A DNA stretch of 49,541 bases. Source: Spirochaetaceae bacterium bin103 (GTDB taxonomy: Bacteria > Spirochaetota > Spirochaetia > SZUA-6 > Bin103). This document shows, one piece after another, positions 28,746 through 36,850 of the stretch. Under the pieces are notes generated by a model. The model searched no databases. It was not told the DNA's origin and was given only the letters and a program-made list of their open reading frames with translations. Each line of letters begins with the position of its first letter. The first letter of the stretch is position 1. The stretch covers positions 1 through 49,541 of the forward strand of contig MPNH01000043.1 in NCBI GenBank assembly GCA_002238925.1. Direction: 5' to 3'. The position numbers and the translations under genes were made by a program.

Positions 28746-29234
28746 TCAGGCACGGTTCGGCTCCTCGTTATCCGACAGTTTCTCAGGTTCCGACGGTTTC
28801 TCAAGCTCCGAGAGTTTCTCAAGCAGAGTGTTCAAATCGTTCAGCTCCCCGCCGGTGAGCGGCTCCATCGCGCGGCGGACGCGCCTCTCATACTCCGGCC
28901 ACAGGTCGTTGATCCGCTGCCGCCCCGCCGCGGTGGCGTGCACCACCACCACGCGCCGGTCGCCGGTTGCCGGTCGCCGTACGACCAGTCCCTCACGCTC
29001 CAGCCGGTCGACCACGCCGGACGCGTTGCCGGGATCGGCCCACGACCGCGCGGCGAGCTTGGTAATCGGGATGCCCTCGTCAGGAATGCGAATGAGGGTA
29101 AAGAATTGCGCCCCGGTCATGCCCGCTTGATGGAATACCGTGCCGACCGACCGCTTGATGCGCAGCGACGTGCGCATCAAGCGCCGGAAAGCGGCGACCG
29201 ACGGGTCCCCGGAAGTGTCGAATCGATCATCCAT
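28746..29234 (-). CDS. MarR-family transcriptional regulator
   Basis: A protein of 162 residues starting MDDRFDTSGDPSVAAF. The winged-helix core is visible: GMTGAQFFTLIRIPDEGIPI, KLAARSWADPGNASGVVDRL as recognition helix, and EREGLVVRRPATGDRRVVVV as the wing. The C-terminus is an acidic Leu/Ser/Glu tail. MarR proteins are ligand-released repressors and often control exporters. It is first in line with the two ABC genes and the lipoprotein gene, so it is the likely regulator of that operon and of itself; this is inferred from position. The next gene start lies 175 bp downstream. Confidence 0.88.
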   Translation of the reverse strand: MDDRFDTSGDPSVAAFRRLMRTSLRIKRSVGTVFHQAGMTGAQFFTLIRIPDEGIPITKLAARSWADPGNASGVVDRLEREGLVVRRPATGDRRVVVVHATAAGRQRINDLWPEYERRVRRAMEPLTGGELNDLNTLLEKLSELEKPSEPEKLSDNEEPNRA

Positions 29235-29256
29235 GCCGGTGTTTGCAACTGCAACA

Positions 29257-29286
29257 ACTATAATGACAAATACCTGATAATGCCAA
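29257..29286 (-). promoter_or_regulatory. Probable sigma-70-type promoter of marR
   Basis: On the minus strand TTGGCA (29281-29286) and TATAGT (29257-29262) are separated by 18 bases, within an unusually AT-rich island between divergent genes, 23 bases before the marR ATG. Confidence 0.6.
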
Positions 29287-29294
29287 ATACCTGA
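29267..29294. repeat. Two direct repeats CAAATACCTGA across the marR promoter
   Basis: CAAATACCTGA occurs at 29267-29277 and 29284-29294, a 17-base period, overlapping the spacer and the -35 box. It is a candidate regulator site, although MarR proteins more often bind inverted repeats. Confidence 0.5.
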
Positions 29295-29358
29295 GTCCGA
29301 CAACGTTGCAAGTACTCGTTTCGCTCCGTTGCCGTGTTCGGGTAGGGTAGCGCCGCCG

Positions 29359-30048
29359 ATGAAGATATTCGTCCACGGCCCCGATTTGCGCGGCAGCTAC
29401 CGGTTGCCGGACCCGGTGGTCGACACCCTCGCGGAGCGCAACCGCTCCGAAAAGCGCACCTACTATGCGGTCGATTTCGACCAGGAGCAGCGCCGGCGCG
29501 CCGACTGTTTCCTCATTTCCGCCGATGCCGCGCTCGACTGGATCCTGGAGGATACCGAGATCCTGGAGCGCAATCTGTACACCAATCCAGCCTACACCGG
29601 TTCGGTGCAGCAAGCCCTGGCCGTGCTGGAGCAGGAGCGCATGCTGCACGCGGAGTCGTTTTCGCCCGGCGATGCCCGGTTTCTGCGTGGTCTGAACCTG
29701 CTGACGCTGAGGCCGGGCGCGATCGTCGAGGGAACGCCGCCGGAGAGTGAGTTGCAGGCGCACATTCGTGCCCTGCATCGAGCGCTGCGGCGAATCTTCT
29801 TCTATACGGCGGGCAAGCCGGAGGCGCGCGTGTGGGAAGTGGATGCGGGCGCCGGCGTTGCCACGGCGGCGGGGCAGATTCACAGCGACCTTGAGCGAGG
29901 GTTCATCCGCGCGGAAGTGTTCAGCGCAGCGCAGATCGACCAGTTCCGGACGCCCCAGGAAGCCCGGAGCAAGGGCCTGCTGCGGGTCGTCGACCGCTCC
30001 TACCGCATCGCGTCCGGCGACGTGATCGACGTGAAATTCAACGTGTAG
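29359..30048 (+). CDS. Stand-alone protein with YchF-type C-terminal (DUF933/TGS-like) domain
   Basis: A protein of 229 residues starting MKIFVHGPDLRGSY. The C-terminal 85 residues (ARVWEVDAGAGVATAAGQIH, SDLERGFIRAEVFSAAQID, DRSYRIASGDVIDVKFNV) match the C-terminal domain of the ATPase YchF, including the closing valine-rich strand. The N-terminal 140 residues have no P-loop and instead read like a diverged, GTPase-dead remnant or a different domain. YchF binds ribosomes, so a translation or stress role is possible but unproven. The gene is divergent from marR. Confidence 0.75.
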   Translation: MKIFVHGPDLRGSYRLPDPVVDTLAERNRSEKRTYYAVDFDQEQRRRADCFLISADAALDWILEDTEILERNLYTNPAYTGSVQQALAVLEQERMLHAESFSPGDARFLRGLNLLTLRPGAIVEGTPPESELQAHIRALHRALRRIFFYTAGKPEARVWEVDAGAGVATAAGQIHSDLERGFIRAEVFSAAQIDQFRTPQEARSKGLLRVVDRSYRIASGDVIDVKFNV

Positions 30049-30057
30049 ACGACCGGA

Positions 30058-31245
30058 TCAACGCTCTGCGCGCCCCACCTGCAGCCGCTTTACGAACCAC
30101 TCCCACTTGAGTACCGACTCGCGTGGGATCACCGCTTCCAGGTACCGCTTGCCGACGCGAAAGGTGAGCCGGCGCCGCATGTCCACGGTAATCGATTGCA
30201 CTTGGTCGATCGACAGCCGCAAGGGCGCCGCTCCCTCGATGAGCAATTCGTCCGCGGTCAGGCGCAGGGCGCCGGCGGCCACCTCGCGCGGGTGCCCTGA
30301 GGTGATGTCCAGCAGGATCATCGGTTCGCTGGCCGGCGGCAGCAGCCCGCCGCCCGCCACCGCACCGTCATGATGGCGGCGGATCCGGTCCACGGCTTCC
30401 GGCAGCGTGTAGGTGGCGGCGCCGCGGCGTCCGTGCAGGCGGGCGTCGGCGTCGACGCGCCACAACCCTCCGCAGCCGCCGCACGCGAGCGTGTTGCCCG
30501 CTTCGCGCAGCCCGTCGATCGACAAGCACTGCGGGCAAGCCCAGGCCACGTTGGCAATGCCGCGCGCGAAGCCGCTGCCGGCCACCGGAAAACGCGGCGC
30601 GGAAAGGGCGTCGACGGCGATGCGCTCCGCGATGTATCCCCTGATTTCGGACAGTGGCGTGCCGCGGGTGAAGTGGCGCGGTTCATCCATCTCCACGTGC
30701 ACGGCGCCGCGGCGGAAGCGCGGCGACCAGCGCGGCGACTGGCGAAATCCGTTGTAGATGCGCATTGTCACCAGCGGCACGTCGAGCAGCCGAACCAGTT
30801 TCTCGATGCCGGGCGCCAGCGGCAGCGAGCGGCCATCCCAGGTACGTTCGCCCTCCGGAAACAGGCCCACGTAGGCGCCGGCGTCCGCCCATCGCTTCAG
30901 GCTGATGATGGCGCGTGCGTCGGCGGTGTACTTCATTTTCGGCACGGCGCCGAAGTGCACGAAGAAGCGGCCAAGCGGCCCTTCACGGAAGTTGGACGCG
31001 GTGGCCAGCATGGTCACCGGGTCGCCGGCCGCGCGTACCATGATCGGCGGATCGAAGAATCCGGTGTGGTTGGCCAGGAACAGGACGGGCTGGCGCTTCG
31101 GCACCCGTTCGCGCCCCGCCACGGACAGTTGTACCCAGCGCGACATGGCGGCCACGAACGGGGGCCGCCACAGCCGTACCCGGCGGCGGACGAGGGCGAG
31201 GTTGCGCGCACTCGGTTGCAGCGGCGGGAGCTGCCGGGCCGCCAT
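30058..31245 (-). CDS. PlsC-type acyltransferase fused to zinc ribbon and C-terminal beta domain
   Basis: A protein of 395 residues starting MAARQLPPLQPS. Acyltransferase motifs are NHTGFFD (HX4D) at about 65-71 and FPEGERTWDG at about 129-138, placing it among 1-acylglycerol-3-phosphate acyltransferases. After about residue 230 comes WACPQCLSIDG with ACGGCGG, a zinc-ribbon pair not found in ordinary PlsC. A final all-beta segment (LRLSIDQVQSITVDMRRR, LKWEWFVKRL) resembles a PH/GRAM-like fold. I infer a membrane-associated phospholipid acyltransferase with an added regulatory part. Other starts lie upstream (ATG 31326), but this one begins near the usual distance from HX4D. Confidence 0.85.
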   Translation of the reverse strand: MAARQLPPLQPSARNLALVRRRVRLWRPPFVAAMSRWVQLSVAGRERVPKRQPVLFLANHTGFFDPPIMVRAAGDPVTMLATASNFREGPLGRFFVHFGAVPKMKYTADARAIISLKRWADAGAYVGLFPEGERTWDGRSLPLAPGIEKLVRLLDVPLVTMRIYNGFRQSPRWSPRFRRGAVHVEMDEPRHFTRGTPLSEIRGYIAERIAVDALSAPRFPVAGSGFARGIANVAWACPQCLSIDGLREAGNTLACGGCGGLWRVDADARLHGRRGAATYTLPEAVDRIRRHHDGAVAGGGLLPPASEPMILLDITSGHPREVAAGALRLTADELLIEGAAPLRLSIDQVQSITVDMRRRLTFRVGKRYLEAVIPRESVLKWEWFVKRLQVGRAER

Positions 31246-31447
31246 CAGCGGGCGGCGGCCGGCGTGCCGGTGCGGCTGCGCGTGCGGAGCGGGGTTGCCA
31301 TGGCAGTGTTGCGGCCATCGTGGCATGCCCGCGGGGAGCGCGGCAACGCGCCGGCGCGTGTGACGCGTGCAGGTGCCGGATGGCACGGACCGTGGGCGGC
31401 GTTGTCAGGGCAATGCCTGGTCGGCTACCCTGAGGTGGCCGGCACCG

Positions 31448-32200
31448 GTGACTGACAGCCAAATCAAAGCCCATCTCTATCTGCACGCCGTCCTCCCGCA
31501 ACTGGAGGAGGTGGTGCGTGTCGACGCGGCCGCGCAGGCGGTGGTGGCGGGTTGGCGCAGCAGTATCGCCATGCGGGTGGCGGGCGGCCCGGGAATGCGC
31601 CTGGAAGTCGCGGCCGGGCGCCTGCGCGCCGTCCGGCGCGGGCGCGGCCTGCCGTCGCTGGGACTGCTGCTGGCGAGCCCGGCCGCGGCGGTGCGCATGT
31701 TCGAGGCTGGCGGCGCCACGCCGCTGCCATGGATGGGCGGCTGGCGGTTGCGCCTGGTCGGCGGCTTGCGTGCGCTGAGCGCCCGGCTGCAGTACTACCT
31801 GAAGGCCGACCGCGAACTGCTGGAAGCGGACGGCGCGTTCGTGGAGGCGGTGCTGATCCGGCTGGCGGTGCTGGTATACGCCATCGCCGTGCTCGCCGAG
31901 TGCTCGCCGGACGGCGGCGGCAGCAGCGGCGCCGGGGACGGCGTGATCTCGATCGGCGTGGCGGGGGCGAATCCGCTGCAACTGCACTGCGCGGGCGGCC
32001 GCATCGCGGCATCGCGCGATGCCGATAGGCGGGCCAACGTGACGGTGGAGTTCGCCGATCCGGCCGCGGCGTACGGCATCCTGTCGGGCAACGGCGATCT
32101 GTGGACCGCGATCGGCACCGGTGCGGTGCGGCTGCGCGGCCATCTGCTGTTGCTCGATCCGATTCTGCAACTGATGAGCCGGGTAAGGAATTACCTGTGA
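31448..32200 (+). CDS. SCP2-like lipid-binding protein (tentative)
   Basis: A protein of 250 residues from GTG 31448 (VTDSQIKAHLYLHAVLPQLE). The middle is Ala/Leu-rich helix; the C-terminal 90 residues (LQLHCAGGRIAASRDADRRA, NVTVEFADPAAAYGILSGNG, AVRLRGHLLLLDPILQLMSR) match the layout of SCP2 sterol-carrier domains, which bind lipids in a tunnel. The TGA overlaps the GTG of the aminotransferase (32197-32200), so the two are coupled. A lipid-linked substrate for the aminotransferase is possible but speculative. The 202 bases upstream show no clear promoter. Confidence 0.55.
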   Translation: MTDSQIKAHLYLHAVLPQLEEVVRVDAAAQAVVAGWRSSIAMRVAGGPGMRLEVAAGRLRAVRRGRGLPSLGLLLASPAAAVRMFEAGGATPLPWMGGWRLRLVGGLRALSARLQYYLKADRELLEADGAFVEAVLIRLAVLVYAIAVLAECSPDGGGSSGAGDGVISIGVAGANPLQLHCAGGRIAASRDADRRANVTVEFADPAAAYGILSGNGDLWTAIGTGAVRLRGHLLLLDPILQLMSRVRNYL

Positions 32201-33429
32201 ACGAGCAATTCCGGGTTGGCGACGAACTGTTCCGGCGCGCGGCGAGAGTGATCCCGCGCGGCATCTACGGTACGCGCGGCCCCTGGCTGGTAGTGCCGGG
32301 ATCGTACCCGCTGTTCGCGGAGCGCGGTCGCGGCGCCCGCTACCGGGACGCCGACGGCAACGAGTACATCGACTACCTGTGCGGGTACGGGGCGAGCATT
32401 CTCGGTTACGCCGATCCCGGCGTGGACGCGGCCGCGCGCGCCGCGGACCAGTCCGGGTTCGGCTTCAACCACCCGACCGCTGCAATGGTCGAGCTGGCCG
32501 AGTTTCTGACCGCGCGCATCGCCGGCATGGATTGGGCCCTGTTCGGCAAGAACGGCTCCGACGCCACCAGCTTCGCCCTGCAGGCGGCGCGCGCGCACAC
32601 CGGGCGCCGCACGGTGCTCAAGGCGGCCGGCGCCTACCACGGGTCGCACCCCTGGGCCACTCCCGGCACCGCCGGGCTGACTGCCGAAGACAGCGCCCAC
32701 GTATACGACTTCACCTGGAACGATCATGCCGACCTCGAAGCGCTGGTAACCGAGCACCGGCACGACCTGGCCGCGGTTATCGTCACCCCCTACCACCATC
32801 CCCTGTTCGACGACTCCGAGTTCTCCGAGCGCCGGTTCCTGCAGCGCCTGTGTGAGCTGGCCCACCGGCACGGTGCCCTGGTGATCAGCGATGACGTGCG
32901 GGTCGGGTTCCGCGCCTGCCTGGACGGATCGCACCAAGTGTTCGACTTTGCCCCGGATCTGACCTGTTACTCGAAGGCGATGGCGAACGGCTATCCGATC
33001 GCCGCCTGCCTGGGCCGCAAGCCGCTGTACCAGGCGGCCGGCGCGGTGTTCGCGACCGGCACCTTCTGGATGCAGCAGGGGCCGATGGCCGCGGCGATGG
33101 CGTGCATCCGCCGCCTGGAGGAGACCGGCGGCGTGGCGCTGATGCGGCAGCGCGGCACCGAGCTGATCGACGGATTACGCCAGGTGGCGGTGCGGCATGG
33201 CGAGCAGCTGCACGTGTCTGGCCTGCCGAGCATGCCCAAGGTGCGCTTCGCCACCGAGGACGATTTCCTCCGCTTCCAGCGCTTCTGCGCGGCGGCGACC
33301 CGCCGCGGCGCGTATTTTCATCCATTCCACAACTGGTTTCTGAGTACCGCCCACAGCGACGAGGACATCGCCCGTACCATCGACATCGCCGATGCGGCCC
33401 TCTCGGAGGTAGTTGCCGAAGGCGAGTAG
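32197..33429 (+). CDS. Class III PLP aminotransferase / glutamate-1-semialdehyde aminomutase-like
   Basis: A protein of 410 residues. The fold-type I pattern is clear: FGKNGSDATSFALQAARAHT for phosphate binding, AAGAYHGSHPWATPG, the cofactor Asp in LVISDDVRVGF, and the Schiff-base Lys in CYSKAMANGYPIAACLG. The closest relation is the glutamate-1-semialdehyde 2,1-aminomutase group, which also contains many non-heme aminotransferases. No other heme gene is nearby and the gene is coupled to an SCP2-like gene, so a different amino or keto substrate is likely. PLP could come from pdxS/pdxT, 4 kb away. Confidence 0.85.
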   Translation: MNEQFRVGDELFRRAARVIPRGIYGTRGPWLVVPGSYPLFAERGRGARYRDADGNEYIDYLCGYGASILGYADPGVDAAARAADQSGFGFNHPTAAMVELAEFLTARIAGMDWALFGKNGSDATSFALQAARAHTGRRTVLKAAGAYHGSHPWATPGTAGLTAEDSAHVYDFTWNDHADLEALVTEHRHDLAAVIVTPYHHPLFDDSEFSERRFLQRLCELAHRHGALVISDDVRVGFRACLDGSHQVFDFAPDLTCYSKAMANGYPIAACLGRKPLYQAAGAVFATGTFWMQQGPMAAAMACIRRLEETGGVALMRQRGTELIDGLRQVAVRHGEQLHVSGLPSMPKVRFATEDDFLRFQRFCAAATRRGAYFHPFHNWFLSTAHSDEDIARTIDIADAALSEVVAEGE

Positions 33430-33434
33430 CCCGG

Positions 33435-34430
33435 TCAGGTGGCTGTGCGGGCCGCTTGATTGCCGCAATCCAGGTACCACTCCCAGCACGCGCGCAGGCC
33501 GTCCGCGAGCGGCGACACCGGGTAGTTCAGCTCGGCGACCGCCTTGGCGGAACGGTAGCGGCGGTTGCGGGTCAGGATGCGGCAGGTGGGAAGCGACACG
33601 CGCGGTTCGCGCCCGCCGAGGCGGCCCAGTCCGGTGTGCATCAGCCCCATGGCGGTCAACATCCACGGGGCCAGCCGGCGGCACGGCGCGGCAACGCCCA
33701 CCACGCCGGCAATGGCGGCGAACAGCTCCCGGAACGACAGCGGAGATCCGCCGAGAATGTAGCGTTCGCCAGGCCGGCCGCGGTCGAGCGCGGCCAGGTG
33801 ACCGGCTACCACGTCCGCCAGGACCGCGGCAGTGGTGGCACCGGGCGGGAACCCGGGCACTCCGGCCGCGACTTCGCGCAGAAACCGCACGGCGTTTCCG
33901 TTGCGGTCGCCGGCGCCGAACACGAGGCCGGGATTGACCGCGACCGCTGCCACCCGCGGGTCCGCCAGCACCATCCGCTCCGCCTCGTACTTGGTGTCGA
34001 AGTAGGCGATGCCGAGGCGATGCCAGTTGTAGGGGGTGGTCTCGTCGCCCAGCTCGTCGGCGGGAACCCAGCCGAGGGTAGCGATCGAGCTGGTGTACAA
34101 CAGGGTGGCGACGCCGGCGCCGGCGCACGCGTCCAGCACGCGGGCGGTGCCGTGCACGTTCGCCGCCCGCATCTCTGCCGCCCGCGCCGGCCAGTACGAT
34201 GCGAGCCCGGCGAGGTGGCAGACCGCTTCCATTCCTGCCAGAGCGGTGCGCAGCGAGTCGGCATCGCCCAGGTCGCCCGCCGCCAATTCGGGACCGGCTC
34301 CCAGGATGCGGCGCGCCCGCTCCGGGTCGCGCGCCAGGCAGCGCACGCGGTCGCCGCGTCGCAGTAGGGCGTGCGCCAGCGCCGCGCCGATCTGGCCGGT
34401 GGCACCGGTCACCAGTACCGAGCGGGCCAT
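33435..34430 (-). CDS. NAD-dependent epimerase/dehydratase (extended SDR)
   Basis: A protein of 331 residues starting MARSVLVTGATGQIGAAL, a GxxGxxG Rossmann motif at 8-14. It has the active-site Ser region LLYTSSIATLG and YFDTKYEAE with the YxxxK pair, as in the HpnA-like or dihydroflavonol-reductase-like SDR group. The gene is coupled to the upstream membrane-protein gene (one-base TGATG overlap) and lies in line with a fatty acid hydroxylase. A role in modifying a lipid or isoprenoid keto group is suggested by context only. It is tail to tail with the aminotransferase gene, 5 bp apart. Confidence 0.85.
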   Translation of the reverse strand: MARSVLVTGATGQIGAALAHALLRRGDRVRCLARDPERARRILGAGPELAAGDLGDADSLRTALAGMEAVCHLAGLASYWPARAAEMRAANVHGTARVLDACAGAGVATLLYTSSIATLGWVPADELGDETTPYNWHRLGIAYFDTKYEAERMVLADPRVAAVAVNPGLVFGAGDRNGNAVRFLREVAAGVPGFPPGATTAAVLADVVAGHLAALDRGRPGERYILGGSPLSFRELFAAIAGVVGVAAPCRRLAPWMLTAMGLMHTGLGRLGGREPRVSLPTCRILTRNRRYRSAKAVAELNYPVSPLADGLRACWEWYLDCGNQAARTAT

Positions 34431-35200
34431 CAGGATGCGCCGCCGGCGATCAGAGCGCCGGCGCGGTACAGACACCAGAACGCCGGCAGGGTCAGTGCAT
34501 GGGCCAGGTCGTTGTGGTTGAATTGGCGGTGCGGGACGATGGTGCGCGTCTGCACGGCTCCCGCCGCGGCGGCGGCCGCCGCCGCCGCCAGGATCCAGGG
34601 CGTGTACGGCGTCCAGGCGGTGAACAGCAACACGGCCACGGCGGCGCCGCCGGTGGGCAGGTAGTGCAGCATCACGCTGCGGTAGTCGGGCTTGTCGGTA
34701 ACCCACACCGCGAACGCGGCGAACTCCACCGCTACCACGGTCAGCAGGGCGGTGTGGCCGGGCGCCGGCAGCCGCAGCAGAATCAGCGCCGCGAGCAGCA
34801 GCGAGCTGCCGAGTCCGCCGGCATAAAAGGTCGCCCGCCACACCGCGCGGCGAACCGGGGTTTCGAGCGTGGCGAAGAAGGCGTGCTTGACGGCGCCGCC
34901 GACGCCGGCGGCGGCGATGGTCAGCAACATGGCGGCCCACAGGACCAGCGGGATGGCGTGCGTACGCTGAGCGAACAGATGGATGCCGGCGGCGGCGCAT
35001 AGTGCGGCGGTCAGCAGGTCAAGGAGCGCGGTGACCGGCTCGAAGACGCGGCGGCCGAGCGCCGCGGTCGCGTGGTCCGTGCCGGCCGCCGGCTCAGCGC
35101 CGGCGATGGTTGTAGAGCGGGCGGTGCGCGGCTTGCGGAGCCACCGCCCGGGTATCGGAAGAGGATTGACGGACCGGTTGGTAGGGGCGCCACCGCGCAC
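34430..35200 (-). CDS. Multi-pass membrane protein, possibly CREST-like hydrolase
   Basis: Up to 256 residues from the only in-frame start I see, GTG 35200, which overlaps the end of the hydroxylase gene by 107 bp. The first 45 residues look non-conserved. After that come about seven hydrophobic segments. Polar residues inside them (VGGAVKHAFFATL, FNHNDLAHALTLPAFW) recall the His/Asp pattern of the CREST superfamily, which includes alkaline ceramidases and PAQR receptors. This is tentative. Its place between a hydroxylase and an SDR gene supports a lipid role. Confidence 0.6.
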   Translation of the reverse strand: MRGGAPTNRSVNPLPIPGRWLRKPRTARSTTIAGAEPAAGTDHATAALGRRVFEPVTALLDLLTAALCAAAGIHLFAQRTHAIPLVLWAAMLLTIAAAGVGGAVKHAFFATLETPVRRAVWRATFYAGGLGSSLLLAALILLRLPAPGHTALLTVVAVEFAAFAVWVTDKPDYRSVMLHYLPTGGAAVAVLLFTAWTPYTPWILAAAAAAAAAGAVQTRTIVPHRQFNHNDLAHALTLPAFWCLYRAGALIAGGAS

Positions 35201-36134
35201 GCCGCGCCACCACCTGGAGCGCTGCTGCGACGTGCCGTGCCGTCGCCACGTAACGCGGCGTGCGCGCAGCCCTCGCGCCGCGGGGGGCGTGACCGTCCGG
35301 CGCCCGGCGCCGCGATTCGGGTGCCTCCCGGGGCCGCCAGCCGGGTGGACCGAACAAGTACATCAACCGCTGCCGCAACGGACCGGGACGCATGACATCG
35401 CGGAGCATGGCGCGCGTCTCGTGAAAGGTCAGGGTTACCGGGTTGTGCGAGCCGACGTTCTTGGTCAGGCCGTACACGACCTTTTCCGCCTCCGGCTCAT
35501 AGGTCCCGAACAGGTGATCCCAGAAAATGAACATGGCGCCGTAGTTGCGGTCCAGGTACTGCGGATTGGAGCCGTGATGGACGCGATGGTTGGACGGCGT
35601 GTTGAGGATCCGGTCGAAGAAGCCGAGCTTGCCGACCAGTTCGGTGTGCACCCAGAGTTGATAAAGGGTGGTGATGGAGTTGATCACCAGGATCGCCTCC
35701 GGCCGGAAGCCGAGCAGGGCCAGCGGCAGCATGAACAGGAAGTGCAGGGGAAGAATGAACAGGTTGAGCCGCACCGCAACGGAGAAGTTGTACTTCTGCG
35801 ACGAGTGATGGGTAACGTGAAACGCCCACATGAAGCGGCAGCGGTGGCCGAGGCGGTGAAACACGTAGTAGATGAGATCGTTGATCACGACCAGCAGCGC
35901 CCACGACACCCATGACAGCCCCATGTCCAGCGGCGCGAGGCGGTGCAGGACCCCGAACAGCACCAGAAACACGGCTTTCATGGCCGCCGCCATGAACAGA
36001 TCCCCGAATGCCAGGGCGAAATTCGCCACGGTATCCCGGAACTCGTACGTGCGGAGGTTATGCAGCCAGCTGATCGTGGTCTCGACGGCGATCAGCGCGA
36101 TAAAGCCGATGGCAATGATTGCCTCCAGGCTCAT
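35094..36134 (-). CDS. Fatty acid hydroxylase / sterol desaturase family protein
   Basis: A protein of 346 residues starting MSLEAIIAIGFIALIAVETT. It is an integral membrane diiron enzyme: the histidine clusters are HRLGH, HVTHHSS and NHRVHHGS, with hydrophobic helices between them. The region NPVTLTFHETRAMLRDVMRP and YLFGPPGWRP is typical of the family's C-terminus. The last 60 residues are Arg/Ala/Pro-rich and look unlike it, so the natural stop may have been lost or a frameshift may lie near 35290. It is likely to hydroxylate or desaturate a lipid chain or sterol-like substrate. It is first of a three-gene minus-strand unit. Confidence 0.88.
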   Translation of the reverse strand: MSLEAIIAIGFIALIAVETTISWLHNLRTYEFRDTVANFALAFGDLFMAAAMKAVFLVLFGVLHRLAPLDMGLSWVSWALLVVINDLIYYVFHRLGHRCRFMWAFHVTHHSSQKYNFSVAVRLNLFILPLHFLFMLPLALLGFRPEAILVINSITTLYQLWVHTELVGKLGFFDRILNTPSNHRVHHGSNPQYLDRNYGAMFIFWDHLFGTYEPEAEKVVYGLTKNVGSHNPVTLTFHETRAMLRDVMRPGPLRQRLMYLFGPPGWRPREAPESRRRAPDGHAPRGARAARTPRYVATARHVAAALQVVARRARWRPYQPVRQSSSDTRAVAPQAAHRPLYNHRRR

Positions 36135-36186
36135 GCGTTGGGACTCCCCGGAATGCTGCGTGGAATAACCGTGGTCACCCACAACC

Positions 36187-36216
36187 ACCATACGGGAGCG
36201 GCCGGTTTTCCGTCAA
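36187..36216 (-). promoter_or_regulatory. Probable promoter of the hydroxylase operon
   Basis: TTGACG (36211-36216) and TATGGT (36187-36192) on the minus strand are separated by 18 bases, 53 bases before ATG 36134 and overlapping the pdxT stop codon. Confidence 0.55.
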
Positions 36217-36839
36217 CCCGGAAATGCCGAACGATCGGTCGCGAGGCGTGCGGATTGGACTGTGCTGCGCTGCGCAACGGTAGCCAGAAATCGGCGGTGC
36301 AGGCGGCGGTCGGCGGTCAGTTCGGGATGAAACGCGGTGGCCAGGTGGGGGCCCTGCTGGACCGCCACCGGCCGGCCGTCGGGCAGCCGCGCCAGCACCC
36401 GTACCGCGGGGCCGGTCTCCTGCACCACGGGGGCGCGGATGAACACGGCGTGCAGCGCCGGCTCACCGATGCCGTCTACCGACAGCTGCGTTTCGAAGCT
36501 GTCGACCTGGCGTCCGAAAGCGTTACGGCTCACCACCATGTCGACAATGCCCAACGGCCGCGGGCGCGCGTCGGTGAGGCGGCGCGCCAGCAACACCATG
36601 CCGGCGCACGTGCCCCAGGCGGGGAGCCCGGCGGCCAGCCGGGCGCGCAGCGGTTCGCGCAGCTCGTAGCGGTCCAGCAACAACGCCATGGTAGTGCTCT
36701 CGCCGCCCGGAATGATCAGGCCGTCTATGGCCGACAGCTCGTTCGGAAGGCGCACCAGGCGGGAATCAACGCCCAGCGCGGCCAGGGCGGCGCGGTGTTC
36801 GGCGAAGTCGCCCTGCAGCGCCAGGATGCCGATCAGCAC
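36213..36839 (-). CDS. pdxT: Glutaminase subunit of pyridoxal 5'-phosphate synthase
   Basis: A protein of 208 residues from GTG 36839 (VLIGILALQGDFAEHRAAL). It releases ammonia from glutamine for the synthase subunit. Conserved blocks are LIIPGGESTTM, the nucleophile Cys in WGTCAGMVLLAR, and the catalytic His/Glu in ATAFHPELT. The length fits the family, with a short extra tail. It lies 11 bp after pdxS, so the two are co-transcribed and should make the PdxST complex, the DXP-independent route to vitamin B6. Confidence 0.95.
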   Translation of the reverse strand: MLIGILALQGDFAEHRAALAALGVDSRLVRLPNELSAIDGLIIPGGESTTMALLLDRYELREPLRARLAAGLPAWGTCAGMVLLARRLTDARPRPLGIVDMVVSRNAFGRQVDSFETQLSVDGIGEPALHAVFIRAPVVQETGPAVRVLARLPDGRPVAVQQGPHLATAFHPELTADRRLHRRFLATVAQRSTVQSARLATDRSAFPG

Positions 36840-36850
36840 GGCGGAGGCGC

